Of a DNA stretch of 64,000 bases, positions 16,513 through 25,702 are shown in pieces. The stretch is taken from NCBI GenBank assembly GCA_964351025.1, contig CAYGLV010000002.1:36644-100643 (forward strand). The letters are read 5' to 3'. A program made the translations under genes and the position numbers. Numbering within the stretch: the first letter of the stretch is position 1; each line of letters opens with the position of its first letter. Below the pieces are notes generated by a model. It was not told the DNA's origin. It made no database searches and saw nothing but the letters and a program-made list of their open reading frames with translations. The DNA comes from CAYGLV01 sp964351025. Lineage in GTDB: Bacteria; Actinomycetota; Thermoleophilia; Gaiellales; Gaiellaceae.

Positions 16513-18573
16513 ATGACCTACAGGCTTGGAGTCGACGTCGGAGGCACGTTCACCGACCTCTTCCTCGTCAACGACGAAACCGGCGCGACGCAGTTCCGCG
16601 TCAAGACGCCCTCGACGCCCGGCGACCCGTCAGAGGGTGTGCTCATCGGCGTCCGCCGCATCTGCGAGGCGGCCGGCATCGGCGCCGGCGATCTGCGCAA
16701 CATCCTCCACGGCACGACCGTGGCCACGAACGCGGTGCTCGAGTCGAAGGGAGCGCGCGTCGGGCTGATCACGACGGAGGGCTTCAAGCAGATCCTCCAC
16801 CTCGCCCGCTCGCAGACCCCGGGGCCGCTCGCAGGGTGGATCATCATGATCAAGCCCGACCCGCCCGCGTCGCTCGCCGACACGCGCGAGGCCGTGGAGC
16901 GCATGGACGCGCGCGGCACGACGCTCGTGCCGGTGGACGAGGCCCAGGTCGAAGGGATCGTCCGCGACCTCGTCGAGTCCGGAGTCGAGTCGCTGACCGT
17001 CGCGCTGATCAACTCGTACGTGAACGGGGCGCACGAGCGCGCGATCGGCGATCTCGTCGAGCGCCTCTACCCGGGCTTCCCGGTCACGCTCTCGGCAGAG
17101 GTGCTGCCGGAGTTCCGCGAGTACGAGCGCGCGCTCACGGCGTGCATGAACTCGTACGTGCGACCGAAGGTGCAGGGCTACCTCAACCACCTGCAGAGCG
17201 AGCTGGCCGCCGCGGGCGCGACCGCGGAGGTCAACATCCTCCGCTCGGATGCGGGCCTGATGACGACCGCAGAGGCTGCGCGAAACCCGATCTACGGTGT
17301 CATCTCGGGCCCGTCCGGCGGGGTTGCCGGCGCGCTCTACGTGGCGACGAAGGCGGGCTACAAGGACATCCTCACCTTCGACATGGGCGGCACGTCGACG
17401 GACGTCGCCCTCTGCCAGGACGGCCAGCCGACGATCGGTCGCGAGACGTCGATCGGGCAGTTCCGGATCAAGGTCCCTTCCGTGAACGTGCACACGGTCG
17501 GCGCCGGCGGCGGCTCGATCGCGCACGTGCCGGAGCTGACGAAGGCGCTCCGCGTCGGGCCGCAGTCGGCGGGCGCCGAGCCCGGTCCGGCCGCGTACGC
17601 CAAGGGTGGAGAGGATCCGACCGTGACCGACGCGAACGTCGTGCTCGGGCACCTGCCGCCCAGCCTGCTCGGCGGCGAGATGACGCTCGACGTCGAGGCG
17701 GCGCGCGCCGCCGTGAAGCGGATCGCCGACGCGATGGGCCTCGACTCGGTCGAGCAGGCCGCCGAGGGAATCCTCGCGATCGTGAACGAGAACATGGCGG
17801 GTGCGTTGCGGCTCGTGTCGGTGCAGCGGGGCCACGACCCGCGCGAGTTCGCGCTCGTCGCCTACGGCGGCGCCGGCCCGCTGCACGCGAATGCGGTCGC
17901 CAAGCTGATGGGCTCGTTCCCCGTGATCGTGCCGCCCGCCCCGGGCCTGCTGTGCGCGCTCGGCGACCTCGTGGCGGACTTCCGCGACGAGTTCGCCCAG
18001 ACGTACATCCGGCTCATTGGGGACGCGAGCGGCGAGGAGGTCGCAACGATCCTCGACGGGCTCGGCGCTCGCGCCAGGGCCTGGCTCGACGACGAGGGGA
18101 TCTCGCAGGACATCCAGCGCATCTCGTTCGTCGCGGACATGCGCTACCACCGCCAGGGCTACGAGATCCCCGTCTCGATCGAGCCGGACGAGGTCAGGGC
18201 CGGCGGGCTTGCCGGGCTCGAGGAGCGCTTCAACGCGCTGCACGAGCAGCTGTACGGCTTCCGCATGCCCGGCACGGCGTCCGAGATCGTGAACGTCCGG
18301 GCCGTCGGCTTCGGCGCGGCGCCGAAGCCCGAGCTGCGCACCGGTGCCATCGGCGGGGCCGACGCGTCGGGCGCCCTGATCGATGAGCACGACGTGACGA
18401 TCGACGGACAGAAGGTCCGAACGAGGATCTATGACCGGGCCAAGCTCGAGCCGGGCGCGAAGCTCGCCGGGCCGGCGATCGTGACCGAGTTCGACTCGAC
18501 GACCGTGATCCTGCCGGGCCACGAGGCGACGGTGGACACGAACTACAACATCCTGATCACCCCGAGCGCGTAG
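16513..18573 (+). CDS. hyuA: Hydantoinase/oxoprolinase family, subunit A
   Basis: The ATP-grasping subunit of the HyuA/HyuB family (N-methylhydantoinase, 5-oxoprolinase, acetone carboxylase). The 686-residue protein has the actin-like phosphate motif GVDVGGTFTDLF at the N-terminus, HGTTVATNAVLE, and the second phosphate region DMGGTSTDVAL near 290-300, then a hydantoinase A C-terminal domain. A strong GGAGAACGAG site precedes the ATG. HyuB follows at 14 nt. With the isochorismatase-fold enzyme at the operon end, ATP-dependent opening of an N-methylhydantoin-like ring is the simplest reading. The gene symbol denotes family only. Confidence 0.9.
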   Translation: MTYRLGVDVGGTFTDLFLVNDETGATQFRVKTPSTPGDPSEGVLIGVRRICEAAGIGAGDLRNILHGTTVATNAVLESKGARVGLITTEGFKQILHLARSQTPGPLAGWIIMIKPDPPASLADTREAVERMDARGTTLVPVDEAQVEGIVRDLVESGVESLTVALINSYVNGAHERAIGDLVERLYPGFPVTLSAEVLPEFREYERALTACMNSYVRPKVQGYLNHLQSELAAAGATAEVNILRSDAGLMTTAEAARNPIYGVISGPSGGVAGALYVATKAGYKDILTFDMGGTSTDVALCQDGQPTIGRETSIGQFRIKVPSVNVHTVGAGGGSIAHVPELTKALRVGPQSAGAEPGPAAYAKGGEDPTVTDANVVLGHLPPSLLGGEMTLDVEAARAAVKRIADAMGLDSVEQAAEGILAIVNENMAGALRLVSVQRGHDPREFALVAYGGAGPLHANAVAKLMGSFPVIVPPAPGLLCALGDLVADFRDEFAQTYIRLIGDASGEEVATILDGLGARARAWLDDEGISQDIQRISFVADMRYHRQGYEIPVSIEPDEVRAGGLAGLEERFNALHEQLYGFRMPGTASEIVNVRAVGFGAAPKPELRTGAIGGADASGALIDEHDVTIDGQKVRTRIYDRAKLEPGAKLAGPAIVTEFDSTTVILPGHEATVDTNYNILITPSA

Positions 18574-18587
18574 GAGGGAGGGACCAG

Positions 18588-20522
18588 ATGGCAACCACCA
18601 CGGATGAGCTGCGGATCGCCGAGATCCCCGACGTCGAGGTCGACCCGATCACCCTGGACATCATCGAAGGCGCCCTCAAGAACGCGCGCTTCGAGATGGA
18701 CGCGGTGCTGTTCCGGTCGGCGATGAGCCCCGTGATCCGGGAGCAGCACGACGAGTTCCCGATGATCACCGACCCACGCGGCCGCATGGTCGTCGGCCAG
18801 TTCGGCGCCTACATCAACGAGATGATGCTGGAGTGGGACCGGGGCATCTACCCGGGCGACGTGATCCTCACGTCCGATCCGTTCAAGTGCTCCGCGTCGA
18901 TCTCGCACACGAACGACTGGCTCGTGCTCGTGCCGATCTTCTACGAGGACGAGCTCGTCGGCTGGTCCTCCCAGTTCGGCCACCAGATGGACGCGGGCGG
19001 GCCGTTGCCCGGCTCGCTTCCGACCGGGGCGAAGACGATCTTCGAGGAAGGGATCATCATCCCGCCGCTCAAGATCATCGAGCGGGGTGTGGTGCAGGAG
19101 GACGTGCTGCGGCTGATCCTCAACAACGTCCGCCTGCCGGAGATGAACCGCGCCGACCTGTTCGCGATCGTTGCGGGCTGCCGCGCCGGCGAGAAGCGCG
19201 TGATCGAGCTCTGCGAGCGCTTCGGCAAGGACACGTACCTCGCCGCGCTGCAGGCCCTGCTCGACCGGACCTACAACGCGATGAAGTTCCTCATCTCCGT
19301 CGCGATCCCGGAGGAGCCGCAGACGTTCATCGACTACGTAGACGACGACGGCCTCGGCAACGGCCCGTTCAAGATGCAGCTGACGATCTGGCGCGAGGGC
19401 GAGCACGCCTTCTTCGACTGGTCGGGCACGGACCCGCAGGCCCTCGGGCCGATCAACTTCTACCTCTCCGAGGGCATGTTCAAGATGTTCATCGGGATCT
19501 ACCTGATCATGGTCAACGATCCCCAGATCCTCTTCAACGACGGCTTCTACCCGCTGCTGCACGTCGTCATGCCGGAGGGGAGCCTGCTGCGTCCGCGCTT
19601 CCCGGCGGCGCTCGGGTGCCGCACGCACGCGCTCGCCCGGCTGTTCGACGTGCTGGGCGGCGCGCTCTGCAAGCAGGCCCCGGAGCTGAACACGGCGGCC
19701 GGCTACGGCACGAGCCCGTACATGCTCTATTCGGGCTGGGACAGCCAGGGCGAGTTCTTCTATTCGATGGAGATCCTCTACGGCGGCATTCCGGGCCGGC
19801 CGATCGGGGACGGGATGGACGGGCACTCGTGGTGGCCGCTGTTCGAGAACATCCCCACCGAGTACCTCGAGGCGTACTACCCGCTGCGGATCGACGGCTA
19901 CACGACCGTGACGGACTCCGGCGGCGCCGGCTTCCACCGTGGCGGCAACGGCGTCGAGAAGCGTTACGTCTACCTCGAGCCGGGAGAGGTCTCGATCCAC
20001 GACGACCGCTGGCTGACCCGCCCGTGGGGGGTGCTCGGGGGCCAGCCGGGAGGGCGCTCCGAGAAGATCCTCAGGCGTGCAGACGGCACCGAGGAGCGGC
20101 TGCCGTCGAAGTGCGACCACATCGTCGTCGAGCCGGGCGACATGCTGGTCTACCGCACGGCCGGCGGCGGCGGCTGGAAGGACCGGCTCGACCGGCCGGT
20201 TGAGGCCGTCGTGCGCGATGTCTCGTTCGGGCTCGTCTCGCGGGAGCAGGCGCTCGCCGCGTACGGGGTCGTGCTGAACGCCGACGGCAGCGCCGACGAC
20301 GCGGCGACGGAGACGGAGCGGGCGCGCCAGCGCGCTGAGCGCGGCGATGCGCAGAACTTCGACTTCGGCCCGTCGCTCGAGGAGGTGCTCGCCAACTGCA
20401 AGGCGGAGACCGGCCTCGAGCCACCGGTGCCGGCGAAGCCGCTGCGCTGGTCGCCGCTCGAGCCGTCGGAGGACGCGCTCGCGCGCGTGCGGAAGGGCGA
20501 CGGGATCCCGGCTCCGTCGTGA
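18588..20522 (+). CDS. hyuB: Hydantoinase/oxoprolinase family, subunit B
   Basis: Catalytic partner of HyuA. The 644-residue protein matches the hydantoinase B domain: DPITLDIIEGALKNARFEMD at about 20-38, MSPVIREQHDEF, the ISHTNDWLVLVPIF segment and the late GGAGFHRGGNGVEKRYV region. The start has GGAGGGAGGG upstream. The last bases, including the TGA, are the first bases of the 187-bp repeat that separates it from the isochorismatase-like gene. Confidence 0.9.
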   Translation: MATTTDELRIAEIPDVEVDPITLDIIEGALKNARFEMDAVLFRSAMSPVIREQHDEFPMITDPRGRMVVGQFGAYINEMMLEWDRGIYPGDVILTSDPFKCSASISHTNDWLVLVPIFYEDELVGWSSQFGHQMDAGGPLPGSLPTGAKTIFEEGIIIPPLKIIERGVVQEDVLRLILNNVRLPEMNRADLFAIVAGCRAGEKRVIELCERFGKDTYLAALQALLDRTYNAMKFLISVAIPEEPQTFIDYVDDDGLGNGPFKMQLTIWREGEHAFFDWSGTDPQALGPINFYLSEGMFKMFIGIYLIMVNDPQILFNDGFYPLLHVVMPEGSLLRPRFPAALGCRTHALARLFDVLGGALCKQAPELNTAAGYGTSPYMLYSGWDSQGEFFYSMEILYGGIPGRPIGDGMDGHSWWPLFENIPTEYLEAYYPLRIDGYTTVTDSGGAGFHRGGNGVEKRYVYLEPGEVSIHDDRWLTRPWGVLGGQPGGRSEKILRRADGTEERLPSKCDHIVVEPGDMLVYRTAGGGGWKDRLDRPVEAVVRDVSFGLVSREQALAAYGVVLNADGSADDAATETERARQRAERGDAQNFDFGPSLEEVLANCKAETGLEPPVPAKPLRWSPLEPSEDALARVRKGDGIPAPS

Positions 20523-20704
20523 GACGCCCGGTGTCAACCTCCTCCGCCCGCGCGTTCCTCGGGCGCTGCTCGCGGTGCCGGGCCGGAGGGGGCAGTACGG
20601 GGGGTACGGCCCCGGAGAGACCGGTGCCGCGAGCGGCGTCAGGCGGCGGCGGAGCCGGGCTTGCCCCGGCGGGAGCCGTCGCCGACGAGGGGCGCGCGTG
20701 AGCC
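20518..20704 (+). repeat. 187-bp stop-to-start repeat, copy A
   Basis: This segment aligns base for base, without indels, to 63800-63986 with 13 differences (93% identity). It begins in the hyuB stop (CGTGAG) and ends in the next gene's start (GCGCGTGAGCC). A frame of 60 codons runs from a GTG that overlaps the hyuB stop to a TGA that overlaps the next GTG. Only about 3 of the 13 differences are silent in that frame, so I see no sign of protein-level selection. A 14-bp stem (20568-20581 with 20621-20634, two G-U pairs in RNA) can form. GAGGGG near the end can serve as ribosome binding site of the downstream gene. Confidence 0.85.
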
Positions 20705-21309
20705 ATTTGGAGGGCTTCGGGGAAAGGCAGGGCGCCGTCCGGCGCCCTGCCCTCCTCGTGATCGACATGAGCCTCGGCTTCACGAGCCCGGACTCGCCGC
20801 TGCACTGCGACCTCGTCGACGTGGTCGGCGCGGTCGGCCGGCTGCTCGACGCGGCCCGTGCGAAGGCCCTGCCGGTCGTCTACACGACTGTCTCCTACGG
20901 CGAGGGCGACAAGGCCGTGGCGAGGGCGTTCATCGAAAAGGTCCCGATCCTGCTCACCCTCGCCGAGGGCAGCCCGTTCACGCAGATCGACCCGCGGCTC
21001 GCGCCGCTGCCGCACGAGCCCGTGTTGAACAAGCTCTTCGCCTCCGCGTTCTTCGGGACGTCGCTCCAGAGCCTGCTGGCCGCCCACGACTGCGACTCGG
21101 TGATCGTCACCGGTGCCTCGACGTCGGGGTGCGTGCGGGCAACCGCCGTCGACGTGCTGCAGAACGGCTACCGGCTGCTCGTCCCGCGCGAGGCCGTCGG
21201 CGATCGGAACCCCGCGGCGCACGAGCAGGCGCTCTACGACATCGACGCGAAGTACGGCGACGTCGTCTCGCTCGAGGAGGCGCTGGCCGCGATCTCCTCC
21301 AGCGGCTGA
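20698..21309 (+). CDS. Isochorismatase-fold amidohydrolase (N-carbamoylsarcosinase-like)
   Basis: A cysteine hydrolase of the isochorismatase/N-carbamoylsarcosine amidohydrolase family, 203 residues. The Asp-Lys-Cys triad is visible as Asp23 (VIDMS), Lys112 (VLNKLFASAFFGT) and Cys145 (STSGC). The GTG start at 20698 lies in the last bases of the repeat. After a HyuA/HyuB hydantoinase, hydrolysis of an N-carbamoyl amino acid to amine, CO2 and ammonia is the expected next step, as known for N-methylhydantoin to sarcosine. Related in sequence to the protein at 38826-39467. Confidence 0.88.
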   Translation: MSHLEGFGERQGAVRRPALLVIDMSLGFTSPDSPLHCDLVDVVGAVGRLLDAARAKALPVVYTTVSYGEGDKAVARAFIEKVPILLTLAEGSPFTQIDPRLAPLPHEPVLNKLFASAFFGTSLQSLLAAHDCDSVIVTGASTSGCVRATAVDVLQNGYRLLVPREAVGDRNPAAHEQALYDIDAKYGDVVSLEEALAAISSSG

Positions 21310-21397
21310 CCGCCGGCGCTCCGTCCGGCGCGGGCCGGGTAGGAATGACCATGCGCGCCTGCAGCAGCGGTGCATAGGGTCACCGGAGGAGGGGTCA

Positions 21398-22393
21398 ATG
21401 CGAGCGAGGGCGTTCCTGATCGTCGGAGTGACAGTGGCCGTTGCCGCGGGCGCCGCGGCGGCAGGCGGCGTCGGTCCCACGCTTCCGGCGGCGCCGGCCG
21501 CGACCGTTGCTATCCCGTACGACTTCGAGATCGACGTCGCTACCGGCATTCCGGCGCCCCAGGTCGGGGTCCCGTCCTGCTCGGCGCCGGACGCCGGCGG
21601 CGTGCTCACGTGCACGGTCACCGGGGCGATCTCCAGCGGCGCGCGCAGCACGTATCTCACGGGAGCCGTGCGCCAGCCGAGCACCGGCCGCACGGGCACT
21701 CTGGAGGCGATCTGCCGCTGGAGCGGAGACTTCCGCGCGACCGCGCGCGTGAGCGCGTCCCTGAGCGTGGAGCTGACGGCGCTGAGCGGCTCCGTCAGCC
21801 AGTCGTGCTCCTGGGCGGTCTGGATCCGCCACGCGGACACGGGGAAGGTCTCCGGGATCACCGGAAGCATGCGCGGCGGCGGCTCGCTTGCCCTCTCCGG
21901 GCCCGCGAGCGCGGCCTATGCCGGCACCCTCGACGTCTCCGTCGCCGGCGCGGGCACCGGCGAGTTCGCCGGGCTCGTCGGTGGTGGCACCTTCACCCAC
22001 CGGCAGGAGGTCCCGGTGTCGTTCGGCGGCTACACGCTCAGCTCGTTCGAGGCTGCACGCTCCGAGCCGTCGCGCCTCCATCTCTCGTTACGCGAGGGAA
22101 AGCCGCGTGCGCTCGTGGACGCGCCGGGCGCACGGCTGAGCAAGCAGACGGACAGTGGCCTGCGCGTCGTGAGCGTCCCCGGCTCGTCGTGCGCGGCCAT
22201 CGCGACAAAGGGCACGCGTCGCGTCAGCCTTGGGCTCGCCCGCGACGGCAACCGCGACGGCCTCGTCGTCGTCGTTCAACGGCTGCGGCCAAAGCTCGCA
22301 CCCGGGCGGTGGACGATCGCGGTCACGTGCACCTACCGCGTTGGCGGTAAGGCGAAGACCGCGCTCGCGCGGGTGGCCGTAGCCGTCTCCTAG
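21398..22393 (+). CDS. Secreted hypothetical protein
   Basis: A 331-residue protein with a clear signal peptide (RAR followed by an Ala/Val-rich core at 5-22, likely cleavage near residues 22-30). The mature part is rich in Thr, Ser, Gly and Val with predicted beta strands and scattered Cys pairs (SCSAPDAGGVLTCTV, SCSWAVW), suggesting an extracellular beta-rich fold. I recognise no family. GGAGGAGGGG precedes the ATG. It is not part of the catabolic operon upstream (88-nt gap) and ends convergent with the flavin oxidoreductase gene, sharing CTAG. Confidence 0.75.
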   Translation: MRARAFLIVGVTVAVAAGAAAAGGVGPTLPAAPAATVAIPYDFEIDVATGIPAPQVGVPSCSAPDAGGVLTCTVTGAISSGARSTYLTGAVRQPSTGRTGTLEAICRWSGDFRATARVSASLSVELTALSGSVSQSCSWAVWIRHADTGKVSGITGSMRGGGSLALSGPASAAYAGTLDVSVAGAGTGEFAGLVGGGTFTHRQEVPVSFGGYTLSSFEAARSEPSRLHLSLREGKPRALVDAPGARLSKQTDSGLRVVSVPGSSCAAIATKGTRRVSLGLARDGNRDGLVVVVQRLRPKLAPGRWTIAVTCTYRVGGKAKTALARVAVAVS

Positions 22394-23466
22394 CGCGCCG
22401 GCAGCGCGCGCAGGTACTGCGGCGGGACGTAGGCGGTCGCACCGAGCTCGGCCGCCGCGCGCCAGGCCCAGCGTGGGTCGTAGAGCATGCCCCGCGCCAG
22501 CGCGACCATGTCGGCCTGGCCCGAAGCGACGATCTCCTCCGCGTGACGCGGCTCGGTGATCAGCCCGACGGCGATCGTGGGGATGCCCGAGGACGATCTG
22601 ATCGCCGCGGCGAGGGGCACCTGGTACCCGGGCCCGACCGGGACCGACTGGCGCGGCGAGACGCCGCCGCTCGACGCGTCGATCCAGTCGACTCCGAGCC
22701 GTCGCAGCTCCTCGGCGAGGACGAGCGTCTGGTCGACGTCCCAGCCCCCCTCGATCCAGTCGGTCGCCGAGACGCGAACGCCCAGCGGGCGCTCTTCGGG
22801 CCAGGCGTCGCGAACGGCCGCGACGACCTCGAGCGGGAAGCGCATCCTGTTCTCCAGCGAGCCTCCGTAGGCGTCGTCCCTGCGGTTCGCGAGCGGCGAG
22901 AGGAACTCGTGCAGCAGGTACCCGTGCGCCGCGTGGAGCTCGATCGCGTCGAACCCGAGCCGCTCCGCCCGCTCGGCCGCGCGGGCGAACGCCTCCACGA
23001 GCTGCGGCAGCTCGCCGGCCGGCAGCGCGCGCGGGGCGAGCTCGCCGTCGGCGTGCGGCACGGCCGACGGCGCGACGCATTCCCACCGACCCTCCTCGGG
23101 GGTGAGCTGTCCGCCTCCGTCCCACGGGCGGCGGTTCGACGCCTTGCGGCCGGCGTGAGCGAGCTGGATCGCGAGCGGGATCTGTGAGTGCCGGCGCACG
23201 ACCTCGAGCACGCGGCGAAGGGCGGTCTCGTTCGCGTCGCTCCAGAGACCGAGGCAGTCGGGAGTGATCCGGCCGGCGGGATCGACGGCCGTCGCCTCGA
23301 GGACCAGGAGGCCGGCGCCGCCGAGGGCGAGCTGGCCGAGGTGGATCACGTGCCAGTCGCTCGCGTCGCCCTCGACCGCCGAGTACTGGCACATCGGCGA
23401 GACCACGATCCGGTTCGGGAGCGTCAGGTCGCGCAGGCGGATCGGCTCGAAGAGTGCGCTGGGCAC
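22390..23466 (-). CDS. Old yellow enzyme-family NADH:flavin oxidoreductase (YqjM-like)
   Basis: FMN enzymes that reduce activated C=C bonds. The 358-residue TIM barrel has the YqjM hallmarks: Cys26 in SPMCQYSA, AHAGRKAS, the His pair in ELHAAHGYLLHEFLSPLANRR split over the active site, and the phosphate-binding VGLITEP and ARGMLYDP segments. GTG start. Last gene of a minus-strand operon of redox enzymes that also contains the probable selenoprotein. Confidence 0.92.
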   Translation of the reverse strand: MPSALFEPIRLRDLTLPNRIVVSPMCQYSAVEGDASDWHVIHLGQLALGGAGLLVLEATAVDPAGRITPDCLGLWSDANETALRRVLEVVRRHSQIPLAIQLAHAGRKASNRRPWDGGGQLTPEEGRWECVAPSAVPHADGELAPRALPAGELPQLVEAFARAAERAERLGFDAIELHAAHGYLLHEFLSPLANRRDDAYGGSLENRMRFPLEVVAAVRDAWPEERPLGVRVSATDWIEGGWDVDQTLVLAEELRRLGVDWIDASSGGVSPRQSVPVGPGYQVPLAAAIRSSSGIPTIAVGLITEPRHAEEIVASGQADMVALARGMLYDPRWAWRAAAELGATAYVPPQYLRALPAR

Positions 23467-23475
23467 AGGATCGTC

Positions 23476-24375
23476 CTAGAGGTCGAGCAGGGCGGGGCCG
23501 AGGCGCCGCAGCGCTTCGACTCCGAGGGCGTCGGCCCCGCGGCCGATCGGCTGGATGCAGACGTGGTCCGCGCCCGCTTCGAGATGCTCGAGGACGCGTC
23601 CGCGGACTGCCGCCTCGTCGCCCCAGGCGACCAGCGCATCGACGAGCTCGTCACTGCCGCCGCCGGCGAGATCGTCCTCGGTGAAGCCGAGCCACCGGAG
23701 ATTGTCGGTGTAGTTGGGCAGCGTCAGGTACCAGGCAAGCGCCTCGCGGCCGAGCCTGCGCGCCTCGCCCGGATCGTCTTCCAGCAGCACGAACAGCTCG
23801 GTCGCGAGCAGCTTCTTGGGTCCCAGGATCGAGCGGGCCCTGAGCGTGTGCTCGACCGGCACGAGATACGGATGCGCACCGTCGGCCAGTGTCGCCGCCA
23901 GTTCCAGCATTGCCGGCCGGAGAGCGCCGAGCAGGCGCGGGAACGGCGCCTCCGGTCTCGGGCCCATGTACTCGGCAGCGTCCATCGCCTCGAGGTACGC
24001 GCGCATGGTCGCCACCGGCTTCCCGTAGGAGTGCCCGCGGTGGTCGACCTGGGGTGGGTGACTGACCCCCAGCCCCAGCACGAAGCGGCCGGGATACGCC
24101 TCTGCCAGCGCGTTCGCGCCGGCAACCATGGCCATCGGGTCGCGCACCCAGATGTTGGCAATGCCGCTGGCGATCACCAGCCGCCGCGTCGCCGCGAGCA
24201 GCAGCGCCCCGTGGCTGAGCGACTCCTTGCCGTTGTGCGCCTCGCTGTACCAGAGGGCCCCGTACCCGAGCTCCTCGATCTCGGCCGCCACCTCCCGCTC
24301 GACTGCGGCGGGCGCCCAGCCGAGCGCTCCGAGCCAGACGCCGACGCGTCCGAAGGTATGGGCCGACGGTGACAT
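23476..24375 (-). CDS. Luciferase-like (LLM class) F420-dependent oxidoreductase
   Basis: A 299-residue member of the luciferase-like monooxygenase superfamily, of the branch whose members usually use coenzyme F420. Features: FGRVGVWLGALGW at the N-terminus, LWYSEAHNGKE, the WVRDPMAMVAGANALAEAYPGRF block in two parts and the LGLGVSHPPQVDHRG loop. I take the ATG at 24375; the open frame runs further upstream into the neighbouring gene but lacks family similarity there. It lies 5 nt from the dehydrogenase gene upstream and 9 nt from the flavin oxidoreductase gene downstream. Confidence 0.85.
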   Translation of the reverse strand: MSPSAHTFGRVGVWLGALGWAPAAVEREVAAEIEELGYGALWYSEAHNGKESLSHGALLLAATRRLVIASGIANIWVRDPMAMVAGANALAEAYPGRFVLGLGVSHPPQVDHRGHSYGKPVATMRAYLEAMDAAEYMGPRPEAPFPRLLGALRPAMLELAATLADGAHPYLVPVEHTLRARSILGPKKLLATELFVLLEDDPGEARRLGREALAWYLTLPNYTDNLRWLGFTEDDLAGGGSDELVDALVAWGDEAAVRGRVLEHLEAGADHVCIQPIGRGADALGVEALRRLGPALLDL

Positions 24376-24380
24376 CCCGC

Positions 24381-25259
24381 TCAGTCTAGGGACATCTCGC
24401 TGCCGTCCCGGAGGAACGTGAAGACCTCCGTGTGGTCGCTGCCGGGCCGGTCGGCCTCCAGCGCGTCCCACAGTGCGGAGACGGTGGCGCCGATCGTGCG
24501 CGGAGTCCCCGCGGCGGCCACCGCCTCGGAGAACAGGCGCACGTCCTTGGCCATCAGGTGGGTGGCGAAGCCCGAGTCGAACGTGCCGGTCAGCACCCTG
24601 TTCACGTACTTGTCCGACGACGCGTGGCTGCGTCCGGTCGAGACGTTCACGACGTCGAGAATCGTCTTCAGCTCGAGCCCCTGAGACAGGCCGAACAGCA
24701 CGGCCTCGCCGGTGGCGGCCGTCGCCGTCGCCGACAGGAAGTTATTGAGCAGCTTCAGGGCCTGGCCCTGCCCCGCCTCCGTGCCGACGTGAAAGACGTG
24801 CTTCGCGATCGCTGCGAGCGCGGGGCGGTTCGACTCCAGCAGCTCGGCCGGGCCGGCCCACATGATCGAGATCGTCCCGTCTATCGCGCCGCTCCGCCCG
24901 CCGGAGACCGGAGCGTCGACGTAGGTCAGGCCCGCGCTGTGGGCGCGGTCGCAGGCAGTGCGCGCGGCCTCGATCCCGATGGTCGACAGATCGACGACCG
25001 CGCGCGTGACACGCCCGGGCGCCGCGCCGATCTCCTCCAGCACGTCCAACACGACCGGCCCGTCGGGGAGGCTGAGGAAGACCGTCTCGGCCGCCGCGGC
25101 GACGGCGGCGGTGGAGCTCGCGACGCGCGCTCCGGCCGGCGCCCGGGCGGCCGTGCCGGCCTTGTCGAAGACGACGAGGTCCACGCCCGAGCGAGCGAGG
25201 TTCGCCGCCATCGGCCCGCCCATGTTGCCCAGGCCGACGAAGCCGTACGCCGCCGTCAT
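24381..25259 (-). CDS. 3-hydroxyisobutyrate dehydrogenase-family oxidoreductase
   Basis: Beta-hydroxyacid dehydrogenase, 292 residues. It has the nucleotide-binding FVGLGNMGGPMAANL, the substrate motif DAPVSGGRSGA, and catalytic Lys169 in GQGQALKLLNN. It oxidises or reduces a 3-hydroxy acid or semialdehyde with NAD(P). ATGA overlap with the carboxymuconolactone decarboxylase-like gene upstream shows coupled translation. Confidence 0.9.
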   Translation of the reverse strand: MTAAYGFVGLGNMGGPMAANLARSGVDLVVFDKAGTAARAPAGARVASSTAAVAAAAETVFLSLPDGPVVLDVLEEIGAAPGRVTRAVVDLSTIGIEAARTACDRAHSAGLTYVDAPVSGGRSGAIDGTISIMWAGPAELLESNRPALAAIAKHVFHVGTEAGQGQALKLLNNFLSATATAATGEAVLFGLSQGLELKTILDVVNVSTGRSHASSDKYVNRVLTGTFDSGFATHLMAKDVRLFSEAVAAAGTPRTIGATVSALWDALEADRPGSDHTEVFTFLRDGSEMSLD

Positions 25260-25651
25260 GTCGCTCCCCCGGGTTCGATTCCCTGCTCGTCCAGCACCTC
25301 GCGTGCGAGGCGAAACGCCTCGACCCCCGCCGGTATCCCGCAGTAGACCGTGATCTGCAGCAGTACCTCCTTCAGCTCGTCGAGCGTGCAGCCGTTGGTC
25401 AGCGCGCCGCGAAAGTGGAGCTTGAATTCGTGCGGCCGGTTCAGCGCGGAGAGCATGCCGAGATTCAGCATGCTGCGCGTCTTCCGCTCCAGCACGCCGC
25501 GGGCCCAGGTTCCGCCCCAGCAGAACTCGGTCGTCAGCTCCTGGAGCTCGCGGTTGAAGCTGTCAGCGGCGGCGAGGGCCTTGTCGACGTACTCCGCTCC
25601 CAAGACCTCGCGCCTCACCGTCAGCCCCGCTTCGAAGCGTTCCCTGGACAT
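25256..25651 (-). CDS. Carboxymuconolactone decarboxylase-family protein
   Basis: A 131-residue helical protein like 4-carboxymuconolactone decarboxylase (PcaC): residues EFCWGGTWARGVLERKTRSM, then the HEFKLHFRGALTNG segment and the C-terminal LLQITVYCGIPAGVEAF. It lacks the AhpD CxxC pair, so a decarboxylase or lactone role is more likely than a peroxidase role. No other protocatechuate pathway genes are nearby. Confidence 0.85.
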   Translation of the reverse strand: MSRERFEAGLTVRREVLGAEYVDKALAAADSFNRELQELTTEFCWGGTWARGVLERKTRSMLNLGMLSALNRPHEFKLHFRGALTNGCTLDELKEVLLQITVYCGIPAGVEAFRLAREVLDEQGIEPGGAT

Positions 25652-25702
25652 ATGCCCTCCCGCGTCGTCGTGTTCTGCGCTCTCAGGCGCACTCTAGGCC
25701 TG

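Noticed and set aside
20519..20700. The 60-codon frame inside the 187-bp repeat as a conserved small protein
   Set aside because: Comparison with the second copy gives mostly residue-changing differences, so the frame is not protected as protein. I annotate the segment as a repeat.
25256..25275. A T-arm-like sequence (GGGTTCGATTCCC) suggesting a tRNA end
   Set aside because: It lies in the last codons of the carboxymuconolactone decarboxylase-like gene and has no matching acceptor, D or anticodon arms around it.
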